From Syntrophaceae bacterium CG2_30_49_12 (GTDB lineage Bacteria > Desulfobacterota > Syntrophia > Syntrophales > CG2-30-49-12), in assembly GCA_001873675.1 (NCBI GenBank), contig MNZP01000174.1, positions 1-12,992 on the forward strand: 12,992 nt of DNA. The letters run 5' to 3'. Shown here one piece after another: positions 1 to 5,741 of this stretch (position 1 is the stretch's first letter; every line of letters begins with the position of its first letter). Made by a program: the position numbers and the translations under genes. Under the pieces are notes generated by a model that was given only the letters and a program-made list of their open reading frames with translations, was not told where the DNA came from and did no database searches.

Positions 1-1
1 G

Positions 2-184
2 CCCCTGGCGCTGACTGCTGAGCAATTAGTGGTTGGCAGCGTGGTTCTGGCGATGTCCTTTCCGTGTATTGCCACCTTTATTGTTCTGCTTAGAGAACTG
101 GGGGTGGTAGGCATGGTGAAAGCAACAGGAATAATGATATCTGCCGCTCTAATAGTGGGGGGACTGTTGAACGTGGTCTTATAG
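2..184 (+). CDS. feoB: Ferrous iron transport protein B, C-terminal end (5' truncated)
   Basis: This reading frame is open from the window edge and ends in TAG at 182-184, giving the last 60 residues of a protein. The peptide has two hydrophobic stretches around a short motif reading FPCIATFIVLLRELG, which matches the end of the FeoB membrane domain, where a Pro-Cys followed by a helix and an R-E-L-G turn is typical. FeoB is a large inner-membrane Fe(II) transporter with an N-terminal G domain; that domain would lie upstream of the window. The frame ends just before a long inverted repeat, so the iron-uptake transcription unit may finish here. The assignment rests on a short peptide, but the motif is distinctive. 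Confidence 0.8.
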   Translation, partial: PLALTAEQLVVGSVVLAMSFPCIATFIVLLRELGVVGMVKATGIMISAALIVGGLLNVVL

Positions 185-196
185 ATGGGTAATTTG

Positions 197-289
197 AGTG
201 TAACTACTCAGGTGTTTAGGCTGAAGACCGACGGCTGAAGTGTCCTAACAGTCTTCAGCCTTCAGTCTATCTACCTGAGTAGTTACACT
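197..289. repeat. Nested inverted repeat (MITE/REP-like hairpin) downstream of feoB
   Basis: The outer arms at 197-213 and 273-289 are perfect 17-bp reverse complements (AGTGTAACTACTCAGGT and its complement). Inner arms at 218-228 and 251-261 are perfect 11-bp reverse complements (AGGCTGAAGAC). A further partial copy of the inner word, GGCTGAAG, lies at 233-240. The whole element can fold into one long interrupted stem. No run of T follows the right arm, so it does not look like a standard intrinsic terminator. It fills nearly all of the feoB to NifU-like spacer and leaves little room for a promoter upstream of the next gene. Confidence 0.85.
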
Positions 290-305
290 AAATGTAGATA
301 AAAAG

Positions 306-803
306 ATGAGCGAGGAGTGGGACATCATAAATATGGATAGGGACGATAATTCTGACCCGGATAAGATGATTGAGGAGATGCGGGCATCTATTATTGAGGA
401 TGCTCGGGAGACGTTCTCGGAAGAGGTTGTGAAGCGATGGCTAAATCCAAAGAACATCGGTAAGATGGAAGCTCCGGATGGAGTTGGGCGAATAACCGGC
501 CCGTGTGGGGATACCATGGAGATATTTCTGAAGATTAGGAACGACAGAATAACGAATGCTTTTTTTATGACTGACGGCTGTGGGACTACCATAGCAACGG
601 GAAGTATGGTGACGGATCTGGCCACTGGCAAGGAGATAAAGGAAGCGCTGAAGATAAGTCAGGAGGTCATCCTTGATGCATTGGGAGGTCTCCCTGAGGA
701 CAGCAAGCATTGCGCCCTTCTGGCCTCAAATACACTAAAGGAGGCTATAAAAGACTACTTAGCCTACAAAAGTGACCCGTGGAAGAGAAGTTACGGAAAA
801 TAA
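306..803 (+). CDS. NifU/IscU-like iron-sulfur cluster assembly scaffold protein
   Basis: The 165-residue protein carries the IscU/NifU N-terminal scaffold fold from about residue 36 to the end. The three cluster-binding cysteines are present: Cys67 in GPCGD, Cys92 in DGCG and Cys136 in KHCALLA, with Asp69 after the first. Such proteins assemble a transient Fe-S cluster in the cytoplasm and pass it to apo-proteins. Residues 1-35 are an acidic, Met/Glu/Asp-rich extension not seen in most IscU proteins. The extension makes the start uncertain: ATGs at 306, 333 and 366 are in frame, and none has a strong Shine-Dalgarno sequence at ideal distance. A GAGGAG at about 312-318 could serve the 333 start. 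There is no IscS-type desulfurase nearby. Its position after feoB suggests a link to iron supply. Confidence 0.85.
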   Translation: MSEEWDIINMDRDDNSDPDKMIEEMRASIIEDARETFSEEVVKRWLNPKNIGKMEAPDGVGRITGPCGDTMEIFLKIRNDRITNAFFMTDGCGTTIATGSMVTDLATGKEIKEALKISQEVILDALGGLPEDSKHCALLASNTLKEAIKDYLAYKSDPWKRSYGK

Positions 804-864
804 TCCTTTGCCAATTCCTGTTGTGGTTCCGGAATTACCTGCTGCGGGAGGGGGGTGAAAGAAC

Positions 865-1365
865 GTGCGCCAAAAAGTAATGATCCCAAAAGAGGTAGAC
901 AACATTATCTTCAGACCCATCGGGATAATTCATTCTCCCTATAAAACAAAAGAGGAGACACCTTGCCAGGGGTATAGATCCCACGAAGAGGGTGAGGTGG
1001 AAGTCTTTGAGGAGTTTGAGGAGGGCCTTGCCGATCTTGATGGTTTCTCCCATATTATCCTCCTGTATCTCTTCCATAAATCTGACAGCTACTCTCTTAA
1101 GGTAAAACCGTTTCTGGATGATAGTCTTCGGGGCCTTTTTGCCACCCGGCATCCCGGAAGGCCCAATCCCATTGGATTATCTGTGGTAAAGCTCCTTTCA
1201 AGGAGAAAGAATATATTGCGGATCGCAGAAACAGACATCCTGGATGGCACCCCCCTTCTCGATATCAAGCCCTATATCCCTCAATTTGATCAGAGGGAGA
1301 AGGTAGAGGTTGGCTGGCTTGAGGGTAAAAGAATTAACTTTCCGGAGAGGAGTTGCAGGCATTGA
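865..1365 (+). CDS. trmO: TrmO-like tRNA (t6A37-N6) methyltransferase domain protein
   Basis: The 166-residue protein matches the TrmO (YaeB/TsaA-like, UPF0066) SAM-binding beta-barrel domain. It has a P-I-G-I-I-H-S-P start at 18-25, the hallmark segment LFATRHPGRPNPIGLS at 91-106, and DGTPLLDIKPY at 127-137. E. coli TrmO N6-methylates t6A37 of tRNA using SAM. That protein is about 235 residues, so this one corresponds to the N-terminal catalytic domain without the C-terminal part; such short versions exist in many bacteria and archaea. The start is GTG at 865, preceded by a G-rich Shine-Dalgarno region (GGAGGGGGGTG, 847-857). The TGA stop overlaps a TTG start of the next gene as TTGA, which ties it to the membrane-transport genes that follow. 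Substrate in this organism is not shown by the sequence. Confidence 0.85.
   Translation: MRQKVMIPKEVDNIIFRPIGIIHSPYKTKEETPCQGYRSHEEGEVEVFEEFEEGLADLDGFSHIILLYLFHKSDSYSLKVKPFLDDSLRGLFATRHPGRPNPIGLSVVKLLSRRKNILRIAETDILDGTPLLDIKPYIPQFDQREKVEVGWLEGKRINFPERSCRH
1344..1352 (+). promoter_or_regulatory. Shine-Dalgarno that decides the TTG start at 1362
   Basis: GGAGAGGAG lies inside the end of the TrmO-like gene. It ends 9 nt before the TTG at 1362 but directly abuts the alternative TTG at 1353. The spacing therefore favours 1362, which overlaps the TrmO stop as TTGA, an arrangement expected for coupled translation. Confidence 0.6.
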
Positions 1366-1685
1366 TAAAAGAGAAATACTTTTTAAGAACCATTTTTGTA
1401 ATGATCGTTCTCATGGGCGTCTATCTTTACAACGACCACGTTGCCACGAATTACCGGCACTCCAGAGATACGCAGATGCGGATGGCGATAGTCAAAACTT
1501 TAGGAGGGCCTGCCATACCGATCATTGCCCAGTGTTGCACTTCAAGAAATCTTTCCGAAGGGATATATGCCCGCCGTAGTGATCTACCCGGGGGATTCTG
1601 TTTTCATTCTGATTGCGATGTGGTTGCAACACCGGGGGTGCTTTCCGAAAAGGTCTATACACTCAAGGTAATTAAGAAGCCATGA
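1362..1685 (+). CDS. Small Cys-rich membrane-anchored protein, unrecognised
   Basis: I do not recognise a named family. With the TTG start at 1362 the protein has 107 residues. An N-terminal hydrophobic segment at about residues 8-23 resembles an uncleaved anchor, and the rest is probably outside the membrane. The soluble part has a double cysteine followed by Thr-Ser-Arg (QCCTSRN, Cys58/59), then a Gly-rich PGGFCFHSDCD segment with Cys80, His82 and Cys85. This looks like a metal or redox site. It overlaps the upstream TrmO-like stop by 4 nt and the downstream permease start by 4 nt (ATGA at 1682-1685), so it very likely belongs to the transporter operon. The CCTS motif recurs in the 339-residue membrane protein downstream. 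A role as a substrate-handling partner of the ABC transporter is inference. Confidence 0.65.
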   Translation: MIKEKYFLRTIFVMIVLMGVYLYNDHVATNYRHSRDTQMRMAIVKTLGGPAIPIIAQCCTSRNLSEGIYARRSDLPGGFCFHSDCDVVATPGVLSEKVYTLKVIKKP

Positions 1686-2908
1686 GAATTGCCGGGCACA
1701 TAAACCTCTGGCTGATGGCCTCTCAAAACCTGCGCCGCTGGCGGGGAAAATCTCTTGCCATTGTAATTCCGTTGATCCTCGTGATGGCCACCGCTTCCTT
1801 CATGATGTTTACGAGGGGTGGGTTTGTAAAGGATGCAGAGATAGCCAGGGGATTCCTTCCCGACGTCACCGTTCAGGGAATAGAGGCCGGGAGGGTGGGG
1901 AAGATTTCCCTTGCCATAAAGAAAAGGATCGAGGAGATACCCCATGTAAAACTGGTCATCCCGAGGGTCTGGGGATACCTTCCCCTGAAGATTGAGGGGA
2001 CGGATGCTGCCTATACCATGATGGGGCTGGACCTTGAGCAGATGGTCTATGACGAGAAACTGCCCTGGACGATCGAAAAGGGCGCCTTTCTTGCTCCGGG
2101 AGATCGGAATAAGGCCGTCCTGGGTCAGGGGGTGGCCTTGAGTTTTAAGACCGATGTGGGGGAGAGATTTGTAGTCGAGGATACCGTTGATGTAGGGGAA
2201 AGGCTTTTAGTCGAGGATACCCTGGGGAACAGGGGTGAATTTGAGGTCGTGGGAGTACTGAACAATACCGTGCAAATCTATAGTACAGATCTGATTATTG
2301 TTTCTCTCGAGGATGCCAGATTATTCTTCGGGTATGGTGAAAATGAGGCCTCTGACCTTCTGGTCTATGCGGACAGTCCTGAAAACGTCGATCGGATTGC
2401 CTGGGAGATTGCCGGCTCTTTCAAAAATATACGGGTGTTGACCGCCAAAGCCCTGACCGATCTGGTAAAGGAGGCTTTTGGTCGCCGGGGAGGGACGTTT
2501 CAGGCGATGTGGCTGATACTGCTTACAACTGTCCTTCTCCTGGTCTGGGCACAGTCGGCCCACATCAGCGTGGATGTGAGCAAAGAGATCGGAATTTTAA
2601 AAGCCGTGGGGTGGCAGACGGGAGAGATCATCGAGATGAGGATGATGGAATCTCTGATTCTCGGTCTTGGCGGGACATCCATCGGGATTCTGGCCGGATT
2701 TCTCTATGCCTTGCTGGGCACGCCGGGGATATCCGGCTATTGTCTGGGGTGTGCCAGCGTCTATCCAAAATTTCCCGTGCCGGTAAACTGCGATTTTCAA
2801 TCTATTGTGCTTCTCTTTATCCTCGGAGTTTTGCCCTTGATGGGGGTAAGCGCCATCCCGGCCTGGCTGGCAGGTGTTGTTGATCCGGATGAGGCGATAA
2901 GAAGGTGA
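1682..2908 (+). CDS. MacB/FtsX-family ABC transporter permease
   Basis: The 408-residue protein has the type VII ABC (MacB/LolCE/FtsX) layout: one transmembrane helix at about 24-43, a large extracytoplasmic domain at about 45-270, then three helices near 274-292, 322-345 and 370-395. It ends in the family-typical A-G-V-V-D-P-D-E-A-I-R-R tail. Between helices 2 and 3 lies a conserved loop, SVDVSKEIGILKAVGW. Such permeases use ATP hydrolysis by a LolD/MacB-type ATPase to move lipoproteins, peptides or periplasmic substrates by mechanotransmission rather than direct membrane passage. The start at 1682 overlaps the previous gene (ATGA). The extracytoplasmic domain contains a 12-residue tandem duplication. 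The ATPase follows 19 nt later. Substrate is unknown; neighbouring NosL-type proteins suggest metal-loaded or Cys-rich envelope proteins. Confidence 0.88.
   Translation: MRIAGHINLWLMASQNLRRWRGKSLAIVIPLILVMATASFMMFTRGGFVKDAEIARGFLPDVTVQGIEAGRVGKISLAIKKRIEEIPHVKLVIPRVWGYLPLKIEGTDAAYTMMGLDLEQMVYDEKLPWTIEKGAFLAPGDRNKAVLGQGVALSFKTDVGERFVVEDTVDVGERLLVEDTLGNRGEFEVVGVLNNTVQIYSTDLIIVSLEDARLFFGYGENEASDLLVYADSPENVDRIAWEIAGSFKNIRVLTAKALTDLVKEAFGRRGGTFQAMWLILLTTVLLLVWAQSAHISVDVSKEIGILKAVGWQTGEIIEMRMMESLILGLGGTSIGILAGFLYALLGTPGISGYCLGCASVYPKFPVPVNCDFQSIVLLFILGVLPLMGVSAIPAWLAGVVDPDEAIRR
2153..2224 (+). repeat. 36-bp in-frame tandem duplication inside the permease gene
   Basis: Two adjacent 36-bp units, 2153-2188 and 2189-2224, match at 29 of 36 positions by direct comparison. 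They encode DVGERFVVEDTV followed by DVGERLLVEDTL in the extracytoplasmic domain of the permease, residues about 158-181. Most differences are synonymous or conservative, so the duplication is not brand new and the reading frame has been kept. Confidence 0.85.
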
Positions 2909-2927
2909 GCGAGGGAGCAGGGGTTTT

Positions 2928-3620
2928 ATGATCAGGGTGGAAAAGGCAACGAAAAGCTACCAATCGGGGAAGGTGAAGGTGAGGGCCCTTAACGATGTCT
3001 CCCTCGAAGTCAAAAAGGGAGAGATGGCGGTACTTAGCGGCCCATCCGGATCGGGCAAGTCCACCATGTTGAATGTCATCGGCTGTCTGACCAGGATCAC
3101 AGGGGGGCGGCTCTGGCTGGCAGACCAGGAGGTGTCCCACTTTCCCGACCATTTCCTCGCTGCCATCAGGAGAGAAAAGATCGGCTTCATTTTTCAACAA
3201 TTCAACCTCCTGTCAGGATACTCCACATGGGAAAATGTGTCTCTCCCCCTCTTACCGATGGGTATCTCGGAGAAGGAACGGAGAATCAGGGCCATGAAAC
3301 TCCTCGAAGAGTTGAATCTTGAAACCAGGGCAGACTTTATGGCCAATGAGTTAAGTGGTGGTGAACAGCAACGGGCGGCCATTGCCCGGGCGCTGATCAA
3401 CGACCCGGAGATTATTCTGGCCGATGAACCCCTTTCCAACATAGACACGGGACATGTCAGGATGGTTATTGATATCCTCAGAGAATTGAAAAAAAAGGGG
3501 AAAACGATTATCGTATCATCTCACGACACCCAACCCTCCATGGCCTCCCTTGTGGATCGGACGGTGTATTTTGCATCAGGGGAAATATCCTTACAAGAAG
3601 AATTGGGTGAGGAACTGTGA
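2928..3620 (+). CDS. LolD/MacB-type ABC transporter ATP-binding protein
   Basis: The 230-residue protein is a complete single ABC domain. Walker A is GPSGSGKST at 38-46, the Q-loop is at Gln90, the signature LSGGEQQR is at 142-149, Walker B is IILADEP at 162-168, and the switch His is His199 in SSHD. Its length and the LSGGEQQRAAIARAL wording place it with LolD/MacB/FtsE-type ATPases that pair with four-helix permeases. It should form the cytoplasmic dimer that drives the permease encoded just upstream. The D-loop region reads DEPLSNID instead of the common DEPTGNLD, a mild variation. Start ATG 2928 follows a purine-rich GGGAGCAGGGG. Its TGA overlaps a GTG start of the next gene at 3617-3620, indicating coupled translation. 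Confidence 0.93.
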   Translation: MIRVEKATKSYQSGKVKVRALNDVSLEVKKGEMAVLSGPSGSGKSTMLNVIGCLTRITGGRLWLADQEVSHFPDHFLAAIRREKIGFIFQQFNLLSGYSTWENVSLPLLPMGISEKERRIRAMKLLEELNLETRADFMANELSGGEQQRAAIARALINDPEIILADEPLSNIDTGHVRMVIDILRELKKKGKTIIVSSHDTQPSMASLVDRTVYFASGEISLQEELGEEL

Positions 3621-4636
3621 TCCTCAATAACTATATCATAACCTATCTTGTCTGCTCATCTCTCTCCCTCGTCATAGGGCTTCTTGCCGCCGTGAATGGC
3701 TTTCTTGTCTGGAAAAAGTGGGATATCACGAACCCGGCAGATGAACAGTATCGTTTAGAGAAGAAGGTATATCTGATCATTACTATATTGTCCCTCGGGT
3801 TCTTCTTGCGCATCTTGATGACGCCCTTATGGTTCTGGACGCTTCATAGTATGATCATCTCTATCCCTGGCGCGATGTGTCTTGTGGGGGTGCATAACAT
3901 CGCCGCACCTATTTCCTATATCGCAAGCGGCCTGAAACTGATTCTGCCTGCTCTTTATGGATACTGGCTCATCTTGAATCTATTAGACCGTTATGTGCCA
4001 ACGCAACCTTTTATGAAGCAAAAGCTGATGTTTCTTACCCCATTGGGTATCTTGATCCTTGCTGAAACAATCCTTGATGCCTCTTTTCTCTTTTCGGTTC
4101 CCCCTCGCCAGGTTTCCTGCTGCACATCGCTCTTTGATGTCCCGAGAGAAGATATCCTTCAAATTGCTACTGAGTCTACCTGGATTTGGGTTGTTATCTT
4201 TTATATTCTGGCCTTCTTCATCTCAGGAGAGATAGTATATTTTCTCATCGCCCAAAAAAGGAGCGCCCTGCCTAACAGGGGAAGGTGGTTTGGGAAGAAA
4301 TCGCTCATGTTCTTTGAAACACTGGCAATTCTCCTTCTTCTTGTTGTCTTTATCCTTGCCCTCCAGACGAGGATAAGCCCGCTCTTTTTGGGTCTTCCCT
4401 TTCACCACTGTATCTTTTGCCTGTTGCAGGAGGTTTGGGACGCCCCCCTCTTTTTCTTTATGATTTTCGTAGGTCTCACCCTGTTTTTGATCTATTTCTG
4501 GGTTGTATCTTCTGCAAATTACAGGGATGTTAATGAACTCTTAATGGAAGAGATGGTAAGGTTATTGAAATGGTCGGGTTACATGCTTGCCGGAGGGTTG
4601 ATTATTTTATCCATACACCTGTTCCTGGCCCTTTAA
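3617..4636 (+). CDS. Polytopic membrane protein with Cys pairs, unrecognised
   Basis: I do not recognise a named family. The 339-residue protein has about eight hydrophobic segments, roughly 8-31, 52-70, 98-120, 137-160, 188-212, 231-250, 277-300 and 318-338. Cysteines cluster in loops or helix ends: Cys88 in PGAMCLVGVHN, the pair Cys168/169 in VSCCTSLFD, and Cys265/Cys268 in a HHCIFC CxxC motif preceded by two histidines. These are plausible metal-binding or disulfide sites. The CCTS string also occurs in the small protein at 1362-1685 and a CC pair recurs in the first NosL protein. The GTG start overlaps the ATPase stop (GTGA), so it is a probable third membrane component of the transporter or a partner that handles its substrate. 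That role is inference. Confidence 0.75.
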   Translation: MILNNYIITYLVCSSLSLVIGLLAAVNGFLVWKKWDITNPADEQYRLEKKVYLIITILSLGFFLRILMTPLWFWTLHSMIISIPGAMCLVGVHNIAAPISYIASGLKLILPALYGYWLILNLLDRYVPTQPFMKQKLMFLTPLGILILAETILDASFLFSVPPRQVSCCTSLFDVPREDILQIATESTWIWVVIFYILAFFISGEIVYFLIAQKRSALPNRGRWFGKKSLMFFETLAILLLLVVFILALQTRISPLFLGLPFHHCIFCLLQEVWDAPLFFFMIFVGLTLFLIYFWVVSSANYRDVNELLMEEMVRLLKWSGYMLAGGLIILSIHLFLAL

Positions 4637-4646
4637 ACGCCTGCGG

Positions 4647-4680
4647 CCCCCCCCCTTTTGGAAAAGGGGGGCTGGGGGGG
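4647..4680. repeat. C/G-run hairpin repeat between the transporter genes and nosL-like genes
   Basis: A run of nine C (4647-4655), TTTTGGAAAA (4656-4665), six G (4666-4671), CT, and a second run of seven G (4674-4680) form a hairpin-capable element. The C6 and G6 arms can pair around the TTTTGGAAAA centre. There is no T tract after it, so it does not resemble a normal intrinsic terminator. Similar C-run/AT/G-run elements are widespread intergenic repeats in several anaerobic bacterial lineages. It is the only break in an otherwise continuous gene string and might reset or attenuate transcription. Confidence 0.75.
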
Positions 4681-4706
4681 ATTTTCAAGTGAAGGGATGG
4701 TAAATT

Positions 4707-5174
4707 ATGAAACTGAGAAGAATTTTAGCCTTGACCCTGTGTCTTATTCTTTTCCCAGGTTTTTTTGCCCTTGCATCTGAGCGGTGTATTATGTGCGGGA
4801 TGGATGCGGCCAAGAGCGAGACAAAATTTGTGGTTCAGGTAGCCACCGGTACCAGAGACGTCCCACCCGGCAGATATTCTTTCTGCTGCCTGCACTGTCT
4901 TGTCCTTTTCAAGGCCCGGCTGAAGGGGGGTAAAATTACCTCTATCATGGTCCGTGATTATAGTACGGTAACCGAGAAGTATGACAGCGGAGAGATGATC
5001 GAGGCAGGGAAGGCTTTTTACCTGGTGGAAATGGGGCTGCGCCCAAAAGGTTCGATGGTTCCGTTTATGTTGGCCTTTTCTCATCAGGAGACAGCAGAGA
5101 GATTTAAAAAGGCCTACGGGGGCAGGATATTGAACTGGGAAGAAGTTTGGAAATACACACAGGCCTGTGATTGA
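4707..5174 (+). CDS. NosL-family secreted metal-binding protein (first copy)
   Basis: The 155-residue protein starts with a Sec signal peptide (basic MKLRR, hydrophobic core 6-23, possible cleavage after the ALA/ALAS region). No convincing lipobox is seen, unlike many NosL lipoproteins. The mature part has CIMCGMD (Cys27, Cys30, Met32) and FCCLHC (Cys60, Cys61, His63, Cys64). It continues with the family block MVRDYST, IEAGKAFYLVE and a final LAFSHQETAERFKKAYGG. NosL proteins bind copper and deliver it during nitrous-oxide reductase maturation; many relatives occur without nosZ. The pair of Cys motifs supports metal binding in the envelope. It follows the hairpin repeat and precedes a second NosL-type gene by 45 nt. 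The metal here could be copper or another thiophilic ion. Confidence 0.85.
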   Translation: MKLRRILALTLCLILFPGFFALASERCIMCGMDAAKSETKFVVQVATGTRDVPPGRYSFCCLHCLVLFKARLKGGKITSIMVRDYSTVTEKYDSGEMIEAGKAFYLVEMGLRPKGSMVPFMLAFSHQETAERFKKAYGGRILNWEEVWKYTQACD

Positions 5175-5219
5175 ATCATGGGACTCCATAAACTCTAAAA
5201 ATATGAGGAGGTCAGGACA

Positions 5220-5729
5220 ATGAAAAGGATTTCGTTTCTGATTGTATTCTTACTGGTGTCTTGTTTTCTGGCAAGTGGAGCGGCTCTTGCGCAGGGGGAT
5301 ATAGAAAAGCATCCCTCATGCAAATACTGCGGGATGGACAGAAAAGTGTTCTCGCACAGCAGGATATATATCGAATATGACGACGGGACAACCGAAGGGA
5401 CCTGCAGTATCCATTGTGCCGCAGTTGAATTTGCCCTCGCCATTGATAAGACGCCGAAAGCTATTATGGTTGGGGATTACAATACGAGAAAGCTTATTGA
5501 TGCGGAAAAGGCTTTCTGGGTAATCGGCGGAGAAAAATTAGGTGTGATGACAAGGAGGGCAAAATGGGCGTTTGAGAGAAAGGAGGATGCAGAAAAGTTT
5601 ATGAGGGAAAGCGGCGGCAAGCTTGCCCAATTTGAAGAGGCGATGAAGGCTGCGTACGAAGACCTCTACGAGGATACGAAGATGGTAAGGCAAAAGAGAA
5701 AAATGAAGAAGATTGAGAAGTTACACTGA
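5220..5729 (+). CDS. NosL-family secreted metal-binding protein (second copy)
   Basis: The 169-residue protein has a Sec signal peptide with a likely cleavage after ALA (residue 24). The mature part repeats the plan of its neighbour: CKYCGMD (Cys34, Cys37, Met39), then TCSIHC (Cys62, His65, Cys66), MVGDYNT, DAEKAFWVIGG and WAFERKEDAEKFMRESGG. It differs from the first copy in having one cysteine fewer in the second motif (TCSIHC against FCCLHC) and in a Lys/Arg-rich tail at about 155-169. The start is well supported by AGGAGG at 5206-5211, 8 nt from the ATG. The two copies probably arose by an old duplication and may bind different metals or pass metal between them. The nos genes proper are absent here. 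Confidence 0.85.
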   Translation: MKRISFLIVFLLVSCFLASGAALAQGDIEKHPSCKYCGMDRKVFSHSRIYIEYDDGTTEGTCSIHCAAVEFALAIDKTPKAIMVGDYNTRKLIDAEKAFWVIGGEKLGVMTRRAKWAFERKEDAEKFMRESGGKLAQFEEAMKAAYEDLYEDTKMVRQKRKMKKIEKLH

Positions 5730-5741
5730 AAGGAGTTTGGC

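Noticed and set aside
197..289. Intrinsic terminator for feoB
   Set aside because: A strong stem exists, but no T run follows and the loop is long and itself structured; a repeat element fits better.
245..631. Antisense open frame of 128 codons over the NifU-like gene
   Set aside because: It covers the conserved Cys motifs of the scaffold gene in reverse and extends into the inverted repeat; no family features.
813..836. Short AATTCC/GGAATT inverted repeat before the TrmO-like gene as an operator
   Set aside because: Only 6-bp arms with a 12-nt loop, which is easily expected by chance.
1310..1579. Alternative + frame overlapping the small Cys-rich protein, raising the question of a frameshift
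   Set aside because: The frame at 1362-1685 links by 4-nt overlaps on both sides and holds an ordered TM segment and Cys motifs, so no frameshift is needed.
4647..4680. Intrinsic terminator after the 339-residue membrane protein gene
   Set aside because: The stem is followed by G run and mixed sequence, not a T tract.
4725..5189. Antisense open frame of 154 codons over the first NosL-type gene
   Set aside because: The sense frame has a signal peptide and NosL Cys motifs; the antisense peptide resembles no family.
4707..5729. nos operon for nitrous-oxide reduction
   Set aside because: Only NosL-type proteins are present; the ABC transporter is MacB-type, not NosFY, and there is no nosZ, nosD or nosR in view.
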